The notes beneath the pieces are model-generated. The model ran no database searches and was not told the DNA's origin. It was given only the letters and a program-made list of their open reading frames with translations. The position numbers and the translations under genes are program-made. Below, piece after piece: positions 19,419-29,520 of a DNA stretch of 64,000 bases. The DNA comes from Pseudomonas syringae CC1557 (GTDB lineage Bacteria; Pseudomonadota; Gammaproteobacteria; Pseudomonadales; Pseudomonadaceae), in contig NZ_CP007014.1 in the NCBI RefSeq assembly GCF_000452705.1, positions 4,217,501 through 4,281,500 of the forward strand, given 5' to 3'. Each line of letters begins with the position of its first letter. The stretch's first letter is position 1.

Positions 19419-20696
19419 CTACAAAATATTCGAGTAATCCGCCTCGATACGGTCCAGGCTCAGGTGGTTGAGGAAGTTGGAGAAGCACATCCAGGCCGAC
19501 AGGGCGTTCATGTCGCGGAACTGGTCGGGCAGGTATTTGGGGGCGACCACCAGCCCTTCATCCACCAGTTGCCGCATTGTGCGCATGTCTTCCAGCGTGG
19601 TTTTGCCGCAGAACAGCAGGGGCACCTGTTCGAGCTTTCCCTTGCGCACCGCAAGCTGGATGTAGTTGTAGACCATGATGAAACCCTTCAGGTATGAAAG
19701 GTCTTTAGTGAACGGCAGCCCGTTCGGCACTGAGCCGCGGAACACCCGGCTGGCATTGCCATAGCTTTCCGACATGCCAAAGCCCTGCTCGCGGTAGAAC
19801 TCGAAAACCTCCAGAAAATCAGCGCCCTGCTCGGCCATGTGAATGGCCCGCGTGCGGTTGGTCAGTTTGCGCAGGCGGCTGGGATAGGACGCGAAGGCGA
19901 TGACTTCCATGAGGATCGCCAGGCCTTCCTGAGTGACGGTCGAGGACGGCGGCCCCTTGGACAGGAAGGTGCAGATCGGCTGGTTCTGCCCGTTGAGCGT
20001 GGTGCCGACATGCACCAGCCCTTCATGCACTTCCAGCGCGCGCACGTCACGCTCGTTGAACATCGCGTCACTGCGGATCTTGATGTAATCGGCGCCCGCA
20101 GCGGCGTCGGCAACGATGCCGTCGGACTCGAATACCCGAATGGTCTCTTCGGCCTCACCGAACACCCGGTTCAAGCGCGACTGCAACAAGCCCACTGCGT
20201 CTTTGGCCGTGAGGATTTTCGGTTCGTCCTTGAGGTCACCGCGCCCGGCGATGTTGTTCAGGTAATCCGAAAGCATCAGCCCAAGGTCTGCAAGGGTCGG
20301 GTCACCGGCATGAAAGGCATCGGACGCTGAACCATAGAGCTCCTGAGAGATCAGCCCGAAATCCGACGTGCCACGCGCTTCGAGCATACGCACCACCATG
20401 CGGTACTCCCGGCACATGCGACGCATGATCTGCCCGACCGGATTGAACTGACCCAATTGGCGAGTGACGTCCCGCTCGATGTTCTGAAATTCCTGTTTCA
20501 ACGCAGCCGAATCGAACCCCAACGGACGGCTCTCGTAATACGCACGATCCACGGCAGGCAATGCCTTGCCATTGGCAGCCAGAAAATCCTTGCGGATGGT
20601 GTCGTCCCACTTCACTGCGTCCAGAATGCGAATCGGTGTCTGTGCAACGACAATCCGATCCGATAACGCACGAATAGTCTGTTGATACTCGTCCAC
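19419..20696 (-). CDS. QEGLA-motif (DUF1704) protein, putative metallopeptidase
   Basis: A protein of 425 residues. I prefer GTG 20696, because AAGGAG lies 6 bases upstream and it gives VDEYQQTIRAL. The frame extends 16 codons to an ATG. It carries the family motif TQEGLA (255-260) and an upstream HEGLVH (224-229). Databases call it a flavohemoglobin expression-modulating QEGLA protein. The eukaryotic members of DUF1704 (MATCAP/TMCP) are zinc carboxypeptidases with HExxxH plus a Glu in an EEGLA-like motif, and both features are present here. A peptidase activity is therefore a reasonable inference. No bacterial substrate is known to me. Confidence 0.85.
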   Translation of the reverse strand: MDEYQQTIRALSDRIVVAQTPIRILDAVKWDDTIRKDFLAANGKALPAVDRAYYESRPLGFDSAALKQEFQNIERDVTRQLGQFNPVGQIMRRMCREYRMVVRMLEARGTSDFGLISQELYGSASDAFHAGDPTLADLGLMLSDYLNNIAGRGDLKDEPKILTAKDAVGLLQSRLNRVFGEAEETIRVFESDGIVADAAAGADYIKIRSDAMFNERDVRALEVHEGLVHVGTTLNGQNQPICTFLSKGPPSSTVTQEGLAILMEVIAFASYPSRLRKLTNRTRAIHMAEQGADFLEVFEFYREQGFGMSESYGNASRVFRGSVPNGLPFTKDLSYLKGFIMVYNYIQLAVRKGKLEQVPLLFCGKTTLEDMRTMRQLVDEGLVVAPKYLPDQFRDMNALSAWMCFSNFLNHLSLDRIEADYSNIL

Positions 20697-20835
20697 CGGG
20701 TACTCCTTGACTGACGGGCTGTCGCCCTGATGCGGCCAGCGCACAAAAAAATGCGCTACCTCTGGAAAAATATCGGAATCGGCCGGATCGTCAAGGTAAT
20801 CAGCGCCTTATCCATGCAAGCGTACAAGCAGCATC

Positions 20836-21561
20836 CTACTCTCGTAACGGCTGAGGCGTGCCCAGCACCAGGCGCAATTGACGCATGAGAATACAGAGCA
20901 TTTCCTCGTCCGCCTGACGCTCCGGCCCACGCAGCAGGCCCTGGTACTCCATGCGGCGGATGAGCCCGGTCAACACTTGAGCATCCTGATGCGGCTGCAA
21001 CGAGCCGATCACCTGGAAAAACTGACAGCTGCCCTGCAACAAAATTTCCTGATGAGCCATTACCAACGGCGTCAGGCGCGGGTTGATCAGCGCCTCGTGG
21101 TAGAACGCCTGCTCGGCAATCAGATAATCCCGGCGAGTCAGCAACTGATGCCGAAGGTACTCCATCACCATACGCGCGATGTCATCAGCCAGTCGAAAGC
21201 GGTCGGAAGGACTGCCGGAACTGCGGCTCATCATCTCGCGCAGGATCACTTCGGTGTTCTGCCAGAGCATGGACAGGTAATCGGCACTGCGCTGTACATA
21301 CTGAGCGAACGCATCGGTCAGCAGGTCATTGATGTCCTTGAAATAGTAGGTCGTCGCCGACAGCGGCACACCGGCCTCGGTGGCCACTGCACGGTGGCGC
21401 ACGGCCCGTACGCCATCACGCACCACAATGCGCATGGCAGCATCCAGAATCACTTGCCTGCGCTGTTCACTGCCCTGGCGGGCGGTTTTGCGCCCTTGGT
21501 ACTTGATACTTTTGGCTACGGCGCTTGCTACGCTGGCAGCGCCTTCTCTGGCGATGGTCAA
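20836..21561 (-). CDS. TetR-family transcriptional regulator
   Basis: A protein of 241 residues. It starts at TTG 21561, with AAGGAAG upstream and no nearby in-frame ATG. The N-terminal helix-turn-helix is typical: ILDAAMRIVVRDG, RHRAVATEAGV and TTYYFKDINDLLTDAF. A basic tail of about 30 residues precedes it. The C-terminal half is the ligand/dimerisation domain and gives no hint of ligand. It lies downstream of lysS on the same strand but beyond a strong terminator. The same order lysS-TetR occurs in other Pseudomonas. Confidence 0.88.
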   Translation of the reverse strand: MTIAREGAASVASAVAKSIKYQGRKTARQGSEQRRQVILDAAMRIVVRDGVRAVRHRAVATEAGVPLSATTYYFKDINDLLTDAFAQYVQRSADYLSMLWQNTEVILREMMSRSSGSPSDRFRLADDIARMVMEYLRHQLLTRRDYLIAEQAFYHEALINPRLTPLVMAHQEILLQGSCQFFQVIGSLQPHQDAQVLTGLIRRMEYQGLLRGPERQADEEMLCILMRQLRLVLGTPQPLRE

Positions 21562-21596
21562 AACAGCTTCCTTTTCAATCGTCTTGAAAAAACTGT

Positions 21597-21631
21597 AAAA
21601 AAAAGCCGCCCATCGAAGGCGGCTGTTTTTT
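21597..21631 (-). terminator. rho-independent terminator of lysS
   Basis: The stem is AGCCGCC at 21604-21610 paired with GGCGGCT at 21618-21624, with a 7-base loop. On the minus strand it is followed by a run of eight T (the A-run at 21597-21604). It lies about 15 bases beyond the lysS stop. The A/T tracts on both sides could make it bidirectional. Confidence 0.88.
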
Positions 21632-21638
21632 GTACCGG

Positions 21639-23141
21639 TTACGCTTGTGGGCGCATATGCGGGAAGAGGATTACATCCCGGATCGACGGTGAGTCGGTGA
21701 GCAGCATCACCAGACGATCAATACCGATCCCCTCACCCGCCGTCGGCGGCATGCCGTACTCCAGCGCACGCACAAAGTCGGCGTCGTAGTGCATGGCTTC
21801 GTCATCACCGGCATCCTTGTCGGCCACCTGTGCCTGGAAGCGTTCGGCCTGATCTTCAGCGTCATTGAGCTCGGAGTAAGCGTTGGCGATTTCGCGGCCG
21901 CCGATGAACAGCTCGAAACGGTCGGTTACGTTCGGGTTGTCGTCATTGCGACGGGCCAGCGGCGACACTTCGAACGGGTACTGGGTAATGAAGTGCGGCT
22001 GCTCCAGTTTGTGCTCGACCAGCTCTTCGAAAATCATCACCTGCAATTTGCCCAGGCCTTCGAAGCCCAGCACTTTCGCACCAGCTTTCCTGGCGATGGC
22101 GCGTGCCTTGTCGACATCCTGCAGATCGGCTGCGGTCAGCTCAGGGTTGTACTTGAGGATCGAATCGAACACCGACAGACGTACGAACGGTTCGCCGAAA
22201 TGGAATACCTTGTCGCCGTAAGGCACGTCGGTACTGCCCAGAACCAGTTGCGCCAGTTCTCGGAACAGTTCCTCGGTAAGGTCCATATTGTCTTCGTAGT
22301 CAGCGTAGGCCTGGTAGAACTCGAGCATGGTGAACTCGGGGTTGTGCCGGGTCGAAACGCCTTCGTTACGGAAGTTGCGGTTGATCTCGAACACCTTTTC
22401 AAAACCGCCAACCACCAGACGCTTGAGGTACAGCTCAGGCGCGATGCGCAGGAACATCTCCAGGTCCAGCGCGTTGTGGTGGGTTTCGAACGGCTTGGCT
22501 GCCGCACCGCCTGGAATGGTCTGCAACATCGGCGTTTCGACTTCGAGGAAGTCACGCTTCATCAGGAAGCTGCGGATGTGGGCGATGACCTGCGAACGAA
22601 CGCGGAAGGTTTCGCGCACGTCTTCGTTGACGATCAGGTCGACATAGCGCTGGCGATAGCGCTGCTCGGTGTCCGTCAGGCCGTGGTGCTTGTCGGGCAG
22701 CGGACGCAGCGACTTGGTCAGCAGGCGCACGCTGGTCATTTCCACGTACAGGTCGCCCTTGCCAGAGCGCGCCAGCGTGCCTTCGGCAGCGATGATGTCG
22801 CCCAGGTCCCAGGTTTTCACTTCGGCCAGGGTTTCTTCAGGCAGGGTCTTGCGATTGACGTAGACCTGAATGCGTCCGGTCATGTCCTGAATGACCATGA
22901 ACGAGCCACGGTTGAGCATGATACGACCGGCAACCTTGACCGGAATCGCTGCCTCTGCCAGTTCTTCCTTGGTCTTGTCGACGTACTGTTTCTGCAAATC
23001 GTTGCAGTAGCTGTCGCGGCGGAAGTCATTGGGGAAGGCCTGACCCTTGGCACGGCCGGCAGCAAGCTTTTCCTTGCGCAAGGCGATCAGGGTGTTTTCT
23101 TCCTGTTGCAGGGCTTGCGGGTCGAGTTGTTGGTCGCTCAT
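21639..23141 (-). CDS. lysS: lysyl-tRNA synthetase, class II
   Basis: A protein of 500 residues, full length for class II LysRS. An N-terminal OB-fold anticodon domain (about 60-150, [12 protein letters not shown] and VQVYVN-type strands) precedes the catalytic core. Class II motifs are visible: motif 1 around [10 protein letters not shown], motif 2 around [18 protein letters not shown] and motif 3 [13 protein letters not shown]. It charges tRNA-Lys. ATG 23141 starts the conserved MSDQQLDPQ. prfB lies 69 bases upstream on the same strand, the classic prfB-lysS pair. Confidence 0.97.
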   Translation of the reverse strand: MSDQQLDPQALQQEENTLIALRKEKLAAGRAKGQAFPNDFRRDSYCNDLQKQYVDKTKEELAEAAIPVKVAGRIMLNRGSFMVIQDMTGRIQVYVNRKTLPEETLAEVKTWDLGDIIAAEGTLARSGKGDLYVEMTSVRLLTKSLRPLPDKHHGLTDTEQRYRQRYVDLIVNEDVRETFRVRSQVIAHIRSFLMKRDFLEVETPMLQTIPGGAAAKPFETHHNALDLEMFLRIAPELYLKRLVVGGFEKVFEINRNFRNEGVSTRHNPEFTMLEFYQAYADYEDNMDLTEELFRELAQLVLGSTDVPYGDKVFHFGEPFVRLSVFDSILKYNPELTAADLQDVDKARAIARKAGAKVLGFEGLGKLQVMIFEELVEHKLEQPHFITQYPFEVSPLARRNDDNPNVTDRFELFIGGREIANAYSELNDAEDQAERFQAQVADKDAGDDEAMHYDADFVRALEYGMPPTAGEGIGIDRLVMLLTDSPSIRDVILFPHMRPQA

Positions 23142-23210
23142 GTCTTTAGATATTCCATCACAGGTTCGCCCTCGCGTAGCGGCGAGGGGCTTGAGGTGTC
23201 GGCTGGCGGT

Positions 23211-24306
23211 TTACAGCCCTTGCTTGAGACTTGCGATCAGGTATTCGTCGATATCGCCGTCCAGCACCTTGTCGCAGTCACTGCGTTCGATGTTGGTTCG
23301 CAGGTCCTTGATACGCGAGGCATCCAGTACGTAGGAGCGAATCTGATGACCCCAGCCGATGTCGGACTTGGTGTCTTCAAGCGCCTGGGACGCTGCGTTG
23401 CGCTTCTGCACTTCCTGCTCATACAAACGGGCCCGCAGCATTTTCATGGCGGTGTCCTTGTTCGCATGCTGGGAACGCTCGTTCTGGCAACTGACCACCG
23501 TGTTGGTCGGAACGTGGGTGATACGTACCGCAGAGTCGGTGGTGTTTACGTGCTGACCACCGGCGCCGGAGGAGCGGTAGGTGTCGATGCGCAGGTCGGA
23601 CGGGTTGATGTCGATTTCGATGTTGTCATCGATTTCCGGCGAAACGAACACGGCCGAGAACGAGGTGTGACGGCGGTTGCCGGAGTCGAACGGGCTCTTG
23701 CGCACCAGACGGTGAACGCCGATCTCGGTGCGCAGCCAGCCAAAGGCGTATTCGCCCTTGATATGCACGGTAGCGCCTTTGATACCGGCGACTTCACCGG
23801 CAGACAGTTCCATGATGGTGGCATCGAAGCCGCGCTTGTCAGCCCAGCGCAGGTACATGCGCAGCAGGATGTTGGCCCAGTCCTGCGCTTCGGTGCCGCC
23901 GGAACCGGCCTGGATGTCCAGGTAGGCGTTGTTGGGGTCCATCTCGCCACTGAACATGCGACGGAATTCGAGCTTTTCCAGCGACGCGCGCAGGCGCTCG
24001 ACTTCAGCGGCTACGTCATCGACAGCAGCCTGGTCTTCTTCTTCAGCGGACATCAGCAGCAGGTCTTTGGCATCGACCAGCCCGGAGGACATTTCGTCGA
24101 GGGTTTCCACGATCTGCGCCAGCAGGGAACGCTCGCGCCCCAGTTCCTGGGCGTAGGCCGGGTTGTTCCAGACGTTTGGATCTTCCAGCTCGCGGTTTAC
24201 TTCGGTCAGACGATCATGTTTGTGATCGTAGTCAAAGATACCCCCGAATGGTTTCGGAGCGTTCGGACAAATCCTTGATGCTGTTTAGGATCGGGTTGAT
24301 TTCCAT
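23211..24306 (-). CDS. prfB: peptide chain release factor 2 (programmed +1 frameshift)
   Basis: Two frames are joined by a programmed +1 shift. The first reads from ATG 24306 through 24 codons to an in-frame TGA at 24234-24232. Translation then continues in the next frame from GAC at 24233 to the stop at 23211, giving a protein of about 364 residues. The RF2 stop-recognition motif SPF is present in [10 protein letters not shown], and the GGQ peptidyl-hydrolysis motif in [11 protein letters not shown]2 reads UGA and UAA. The shift makes synthesis autoregulatory, since low RF2 favours frameshifting at the UGA. It forms an operon with lysS. Confidence 0.96.
24231..24245 (-). promoter_or_regulatory. 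RF2 programmed frameshift site
   Basis: On the minus strand the sequence reads GGGGGTATCTTTGAC. A Shine-Dalgarno-like G-run sits just before the slippery CTT codon and TGA followed by C, the poor-context stop. This is the canonical arrangement of the prfB recoding signal. Confidence 0.95.
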
Positions 24307-24422
24307 GATAGGCAGCACTCGCAGGCGAAATTTTCAAAGCCGACGAGTATACCCCAGGCGCGGTAACGAAAGCAGCCCGTCGAGTGGGCCTTGTGCGGCC
24401 TATTTTATCGGTACAGCAAGCT

Positions 24423-25427
24423 TCAGCCGATTGCCACCTGGTTGCGTCCGTTGTTCTTCGCCTGATAAAGCCCCTTGTCGGCGTCCAGAATCAATTGGCG
24501 ACTGGTCATGTCCAGCTGCGGCGTAACAGTGGCAACGCCGATACTGATCGTCAGACTCGACCCTGGCGTCGGCGCGATGTGCGGAATCTTCATGCCCGCC
24601 ACGCTTTGGCGCAGCTTCTCTGCCAGCAGGCGTGCGCCGCCGGGCGAGGTATTGGGCAGCACCATCGTGAACTCTTCACCCCCGTAGCGTGCTGGCAGAT
24701 CAGACGGACGACTGCAACTGTTACGGATCGCCTTGGCCACTTGCCGCAACGCTTCGTCGCCCTCCAGATGGCCGAAGTTATCGTTGTAGGCCTTGAAGTA
24801 GTCCACATCGATCATCAGCAGTGATAGCTGGGTCTGATCACGTACCGCCCTTCGCCACTCCAGTTCCAGGTATTCATCGAAATGACGACGGTTCGACAGC
24901 CCCGTCAGGCCGTCCGAGTTCATCAGGCGTTGCAGGACCAGATTGGTGTCGAGCAACTGCTGCTGGCTGACGCGCAAGGCGCGGTAGGCTTCATCACGCT
25001 GCAGCAGGGTCATGTAGGAGCGCGAGTGGTAACGGATGCGCGCGACCAGTTCGATGTTGTCCGGCAGCTTGACCAGATAGTCGTTCGCACCGGCCGTGAA
25101 CGCCGCGCTCTTGATCAACGGGTCTTCCTTGGTGGAAAGCACGATGATCGGGATGTCACGGGTCAGCGGGTTACTGCGGTATTCACGCACCAGCGTCAAA
25201 CCGTCCAGCCCCGGCATGACCAGGTCCTGAAGAATGACGGTCGGTTTGAGCTGCACAGCCTGAGCAACCGCCTGGTGCGGATCGGCACAAAAATGGAAGT
25301 CGATCGAATCGTGACCGGCCAGACCGCGCCGAACGGCCTCGCCAATCATGGCCTGATCGTCAACCAGTAGCACCATCGCATTGTTATCGTCCGGGGCTTT
25401 GATATCGTCCATTGGCCCATCATGCAT
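24423..25427 (-). CDS. wspR: WspR response regulator / diguanylate cyclase
   Basis: A protein of 334 residues. The receiver domain (about 18-140) has its phospho-acceptor at Asp68 (LQDLVMPG). A helical linker leads to a GGDEF domain with an intact active site GGEEF (249-253). The product-inhibition motif RxxD (Arg240-Asp243) lies exactly five residues before it. Phosphorylation by WspE drives clustering and c-di-GMP synthesis in related systems. ATG 25427 has AGGAG 7 bases upstream. It is the last gene of the wsp operon, 45 bases after wspF. Confidence 0.96.
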   Translation of the reverse strand: MHDGPMDDIKAPDDNNAMVLLVDDQAMIGEAVRRGLAGHDSIDFHFCADPHQAVAQAVQLKPTVILQDLVMPGLDGLTLVREYRSNPLTRDIPIIVLSTKEDPLIKSAAFTAGANDYLVKLPDNIELVARIRYHSRSYMTLLQRDEAYRALRVSQQQLLDTNLVLQRLMNSDGLTGLSNRRHFDEYLELEWRRAVRDQTQLSLLMIDVDYFKAYNDNFGHLEGDEALRQVAKAIRNSCSRPSDLPARYGGEEFTMVLPNTSPGGARLLAEKLRQSVAGMKIPHIAPTPGSSLTISIGVATVTPQLDMTSRQLILDADKGLYQAKNNGRNQVAIG

Positions 25428-25472
25428 GAAGTTTCTCCTGGTCTCCGACTGCCAGATGGATCATCTGGTCAA

Positions 25473-26483
25473 TCATTGAATAAATGCCTCGACCAAGCGA
25501 GGTGCAATGGCGGTCAGCGAGTGAATTTCAACGGCGGCATCAATTGCGGCGGCTGCCTTGGGCATGCCATACACCGCAGAGCTGGCCTGATCCTGAGCGA
25601 TGGTCAAAAAACCCCGCTCGCGCATGGCCTTGAGCCCCTGCGCACCGTCGCGGCCCATGCCGGTCAGTAAAACACCCACGGCATCGCCCCCCCAATAACG
25701 GGTCACACTCTCAAAAAACACGTCGATCGAGGGCCTGTATATTTCATTCACCGGTTCTGCGGTATAGGCCAGCGTACCGTCTTTCAACAAACGAATATGG
25801 TGATTGGTGCCCGCCAGCAGCACGACGCCTGGCTGCGGGGCTTCACCCTCGCGAGCCAGGCGCACCGGAACGCCGGAGACGGAACACAGCCATTCAGCCA
25901 TGCCAGCCGCGAACACCTGATCGACATGCTGCACCAGCACGATGGCTGGAGAAAAGTTTGCCGGCAACGCTTTGAACAGGACTTCCAGCGCAGCCGGGCC
26001 TCCCGCCGAAGAACCGATGGCCACCAACCGGTCGCGCCTCGCTGATTCACGCATGGGCGAGGCCACAACCTGCTCGCGATTGCTGCGCTGGCCCATCAGC
26101 CATTCAATGTTGAGCACTTTGCGCAACAGTGGCATGGCGGCCTCTTTCGGGTTGGGACCGCCTATGGCCGGCGTGTCCACCACATCCAGTGCGCCATGGC
26201 CCATGGCCTCGAAGACGCGGCGCATGTTCTGCTCGCGATCAACCGTGACAATGACGATGGCGCAGGGTGTTTCGGCCATTATCCGGCGAGTGGCCTCCAC
26301 GCCATCCATCACCGGCATGATCAGGTCCATCAGGATCAGGTCAGGGGTCTGCTCCCTGCAACGCTGCACCGCTTCGGCGCCATTGGCTGCCACCCAGACG
26401 ACCTTGTGTGCGGGTTCAAAAGCCAGCGCTCGACGCAGGGCTTCGATGGCCATGGGCATGTCATTGACGATGGCAATCTTCAT
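25473..26483 (-). CDS. wspF: WspF CheB-type methylesterase
   Basis: A protein of 336 residues. The N-terminal receiver has phospho-Asp53 (LMDLIMP). The C-terminal CheB methylesterase domain has the nucleophile in GSSAGGPAA (Ser159), His186 in LVQHVD and the GMGRDGAQG loop. WspF removes methyl groups from WspA and so resets the pathway. Loss of function locks Wsp on and gives wrinkly colonies in other Pseudomonas. All catalytic residues seem intact here. Its start overlaps the wspE stop by 4 bases. Confidence 0.96.
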   Translation of the reverse strand: MKIAIVNDMPMAIEALRRALAFEPAHKVVWVAANGAEAVQRCREQTPDLILMDLIMPVMDGVEATRRIMAETPCAIVIVTVDREQNMRRVFEAMGHGALDVVDTPAIGGPNPKEAAMPLLRKVLNIEWLMGQRSNREQVVASPMRESARRDRLVAIGSSAGGPAALEVLFKALPANFSPAIVLVQHVDQVFAAGMAEWLCSVSGVPVRLAREGEAPQPGVVLLAGTNHHIRLLKDGTLAYTAEPVNEIYRPSIDVFFESVTRYWGGDAVGVLLTGMGRDGAQGLKAMRERGFLTIAQDQASSAVYGMPKAAAAIDAAVEIHSLTAIAPRLVEAFIQ

Positions 26484-28834
26484 CCTTGGGCGTCCCCTAT
26501 GAGTTCGGAGACAGCGTCGAGCAAGGCGTCGTCATGGAAGCTGGCCTTGGCCAGATAATAGTCGGCTCCGGCGTCCAGGCCGCGACGCCGATCTTCTTCG
26601 CGGTCCTTGTAGGAAACCACCATGACCGGCAGCGACTGCAAGCGTGTGTCGCGGCGCAGCAGGGTCACCAGTTCGATGCCGTCCATGCGTGGCATGTCGA
26701 TGTCAGTGATGAGCAAGTCGAAGTCTTCGGCACGCAAGGCATTCCAGCCATCCATACCGTCCACCGCCACCGTCACCTCATAGCCGCGGCCCACCAGCAA
26801 CTTGCGTTCCAGTTCGCGCACGGTCAGCGAATCATCGACCACCAGTACTCTTTTGCGCGACACCTGATCGGTCTGACGATTGCGCCGGTCAATGCGTTCC
26901 AGGCGTCCGGTGTTCAGCAGTTTCTCCACCGAGCGCAGCATGTCTTCGACGTCGATGATCAGTACCACCGAGCCGTCATCGAGCAGCGCGCCCGCCGAAA
27001 CGTCCTGAACCTTGCCCAGACGCGCATCCAGTGGCATGACCACCAGCGTGCGCTCACCGATGAAACGCTCGACGGCGACACCATAAACGGCATCGCGCTC
27101 GCGGATCACCACGACCTTGAGCGCTTCTGCAACATTCTGGGCAGGCGGCCGGTTCAACAATTGGCTGGCCGAGACCAGGCCAACATGGCGCTCCTCGTCC
27201 CAGAAATGCTGACGCCCTTCAAGCTGCACGATTTCATCGGGCTGCAAGTCGCGCATACGTTCGATATGGGCCAGGGGGAAGGCATAGGCTTCGCCGCCCA
27301 CTTCCACGACCAGACTGCGCACCACCGACAGCGTCAACGGCATTTCAATCCTGAAACGACTGCCCTCGCCCGCCCACTGCTGCAGCTCGACGCTGCCGTG
27401 CAACTGGCGAACCATATGCTGTACGGCATCCAGGCCGACGCCACGTCCGGAAATCTGCGTGACCTTGTCACGCATGCTGAAGCCCGGCAGGAACAGAAAG
27501 CTCAACAGCTCTTCTTCACTCAGTTGCTCGGCGGTTTCCACAGGCGAGAGCTTGCGCTCAACGATGCTTTGCCGCAGGCGTTCCAGGTCCACGCCGCCGC
27601 CGTCGTCGCTCAACTCGACCACCAGCAATCCGGCCTGGTGCGAGGCCTGCAAGCGGATCAAGCCTTCGGGGGCCTTGCCCGCTGCAACTCGCCGCTCGGG
27701 AGATTCGATGCCGTGATCCACTGCATTACGCAACAGATGGGTCAACGGCGCTTCGAGTTTTTCCAGCACATCGCGGTCGACCTGAGTCTTTTCGCCTTCG
27801 ATCTGCAATCGGACCTGTTTGCCCAGTTCGCGGCCCAGATCGCGGACCATGCGTGCCTGACCGGTCAGCACATCGGCAAACGGCCGCATGCGGCAGGCCA
27901 GCGCAGTGTCGTACAACAATTGAGCACGTTGCGCCGACTGCCAGCCGAATTCATCCAGCTCGGCCGTCTGCTGCGCCAGCACGTGCTGTGCCTGGGACAG
28001 CAGACTGCGAGCGTCTTCCAGGGCTTTCTGTATATCGGCCGAGGGGCCTGCTTCGCCAAAACTGGCACCCAGTACTTCCAGCGCTCGGTCGCTGCTACTC
28101 TGCAAACGCTTGAGGCGCTGCATGCCTGCGAGCAGCGGCTTGAGTCGCTGAGTCTCGACCAGCGACTTACTGGACATGTCGAGCAGCCCGTTCAGGCGCT
28201 CGGCAGTAACGCGCAGCACCCGCTCGCCACCTTCGACCGCACGACGCTCACGCAGCGGGGAGAAAGGGGCTTCAGGCTCGGGTGCCGAGGCTGTCGGCGA
28301 AACGGCTGGCGCCTGCGGCGCAGGATCGGGGAGCGCCGGTACAACGGCGGGTAGCGACCCCAACTGCTGCATCGCGATGGCCAGCAGCGGGTCTATCGAC
28401 AGCTCCGCGATTGGCGTAGTGAGCGTGCGCGCAGCACCTGCACCGGAAGCCAAGAGTGTATTGAGCCTGTCGACATAAGCGTCGATATCGGCCTGAGTGA
28501 CGTTGGCGCCACCCGGTGTGGCAATCCGCATCAGCAGATCAGTGCCCGACAGCAGCGCATCGATGTGCTCGGGCTGCAACAGCAACCGCCCTTCCTGAGC
28601 GCTGACCAGGCAGTCTTCCATGACATGCGCCACGCTGACGCCGAAATCGACACCGACAATCCGCGCCGCGCCCTTGAGCGAGTGCGCTGCACGCATGCAG
28701 GCTTCCAGTTGGTCTGCCTGGGTCGGATTGCGCTCCAACGCCAACAGGCCCGCACTCAGGACCTGAGTCTGCGCATCGGCTTCCAGCGTGAACAGTTCGA
28801 ACAACGAGGCGTCACGCATCTGATCTGGCGTCAT
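26480..28834 (-). CDS. wspE: WspE hybrid CheA-type kinase
   Basis: A protein of 784 residues from ATG 28834. The frame extends 23 codons further, but this ATG overlaps the wspD stop, as elsewhere in the operon. Domains in order are Hpt with phospho-His51 ([10 protein letters not shown]), a Pro/Ala linker, dimerisation helices, HATPase ([21 protein letters not shown]), CheW-like domain and a C-terminal receiver ([10 protein letters not shown]). It autophosphorylates on signal from WspA and passes phosphate to WspR and WspF. Confidence 0.96.
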   Translation of the reverse strand: MTPDQMRDASLFELFTLEADAQTQVLSAGLLALERNPTQADQLEACMRAAHSLKGAARIVGVDFGVSVAHVMEDCLVSAQEGRLLLQPEHIDALLSGTDLLMRIATPGGANVTQADIDAYVDRLNTLLASGAGAARTLTTPIAELSIDPLLAIAMQQLGSLPAVVPALPDPAPQAPAVSPTASAPEPEAPFSPLRERRAVEGGERVLRVTAERLNGLLDMSSKSLVETQRLKPLLAGMQRLKRLQSSSDRALEVLGASFGEAGPSADIQKALEDARSLLSQAQHVLAQQTAELDEFGWQSAQRAQLLYDTALACRMRPFADVLTGQARMVRDLGRELGKQVRLQIEGEKTQVDRDVLEKLEAPLTHLLRNAVDHGIESPERRVAAGKAPEGLIRLQASHQAGLLVVELSDDGGGVDLERLRQSIVERKLSPVETAEQLSEEELLSFLFLPGFSMRDKVTQISGRGVGLDAVQHMVRQLHGSVELQQWAGEGSRFRIEMPLTLSVVRSLVVEVGGEAYAFPLAHIERMRDLQPDEIVQLEGRQHFWDEERHVGLVSASQLLNRPPAQNVAEALKVVVIRERDAVYGVAVERFIGERTLVVMPLDARLGKVQDVSAGALLDDGSVVLIIDVEDMLRSVEKLLNTGRLERIDRRNRQTDQVSRKRVLVVDDSLTVRELERKLLVGRGYEVTVAVDGMDGWNALRAEDFDLLITDIDMPRMDGIELVTLLRRDTRLQSLPVMVVSYKDREEDRRRGLDAGADYYLAKASFHDDALLDAVSELIGDAQG

Positions 28835-29520
28835 GTTAGGCTCCGGTGAACCGCCGACAACAACTGATCTTCGTCCAGCCAGCGCAGGCTGCGACCCTGC
28901 CACTGCAGCACGCCCCTGGTGAAGCGTGCATTGGCATGCGTACCAGAAGCCGACGCGGCTTCCAGTTCACGCTCGTCGATGGCATGAATGCCATCGACCT
29001 CATCAACCGGCACCACCACCGGCCCGCCCTCGGCCGCGACAATCAGCATGCGCGGCACAACCCGCGCAGACTGGGAAGGCACCGGATGGGTTTCCAGGCC
29101 AAGCAACTCGACCAGCGAGATGCACGCAACCAGCGCGCCGCGAACATTGGCGACACCGAGCAGCGCACGCGAGCGCTGATGGGGCAGCGAGTGGATTGTC
29201 TGGTGCAGTGCAACCTCGGACAGGCAACGGGAAACCAGCCCCAGCCACTCGTCACCAAGGCGAAAGACCAGAATCGAACGGGTCTTGATGTCGCGCTGCA
29301 ACACCGAACCCTGAAACTGCTCGTGATGTTCCTGGGCCAGTGCATATCGATCCAGCAGGCGTGTGGCCGCAGCGGAATAAACCGCACAGTTGCGGCAGTG
29401 GATGTGCTCTGCCAGCAACGGGCAGGAGCGGTCGCCATGAATGCCGATACGGTTCCAGCAGTCATCGATATCCCGGGCCTGATTATGGGTGGGAGTGGAA
29501 AAACCGGACTGGCCCGCCAT
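28831..29520 (-). CDS. wspD: WspD CheW-like coupling protein
   Basis: A protein of 229 residues. The C-terminal CheW domain (from about residue 80, ILVFRLGDEWLGL) includes the ANVRGALVACISLVELLG core. The N-terminal 75 residues include a short Cys-containing stretch (CPLLAEHIHCRNC) that looks like a small metal-binding knuckle, as in other WspD proteins. It couples WspA to WspE. Its start overlaps the wspC stop by one base, and its stop overlaps the wspE start by 4. Confidence 0.94.
   Translation of the reverse strand: MAGQSGFSTPTHNQARDIDDCWNRIGIHGDRSCPLLAEHIHCRNCAVYSAAATRLLDRYALAQEHHEQFQGSVLQRDIKTRSILVFRLGDEWLGLVSRCLSEVALHQTIHSLPHQRSRALLGVANVRGALVACISLVELLGLETHPVPSQSARVVPRMLIVAAEGGPVVVPVDEVDGIHAIDERELEAASASGTHANARFTRGVLQWQGRSLRWLDEDQLLSAVHRSLT

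Noticed and set aside
21789..24278. An 829-codon open frame on the plus strand across prfB and lysS
   Set aside because: It is antisense to two certain genes and has no domain. It is a product of GC-rich codon use, as are the similar frames opposite ppc (14924-16189), wspE (26486-28354), hom (55157-56509) and ffh (60842-62164).
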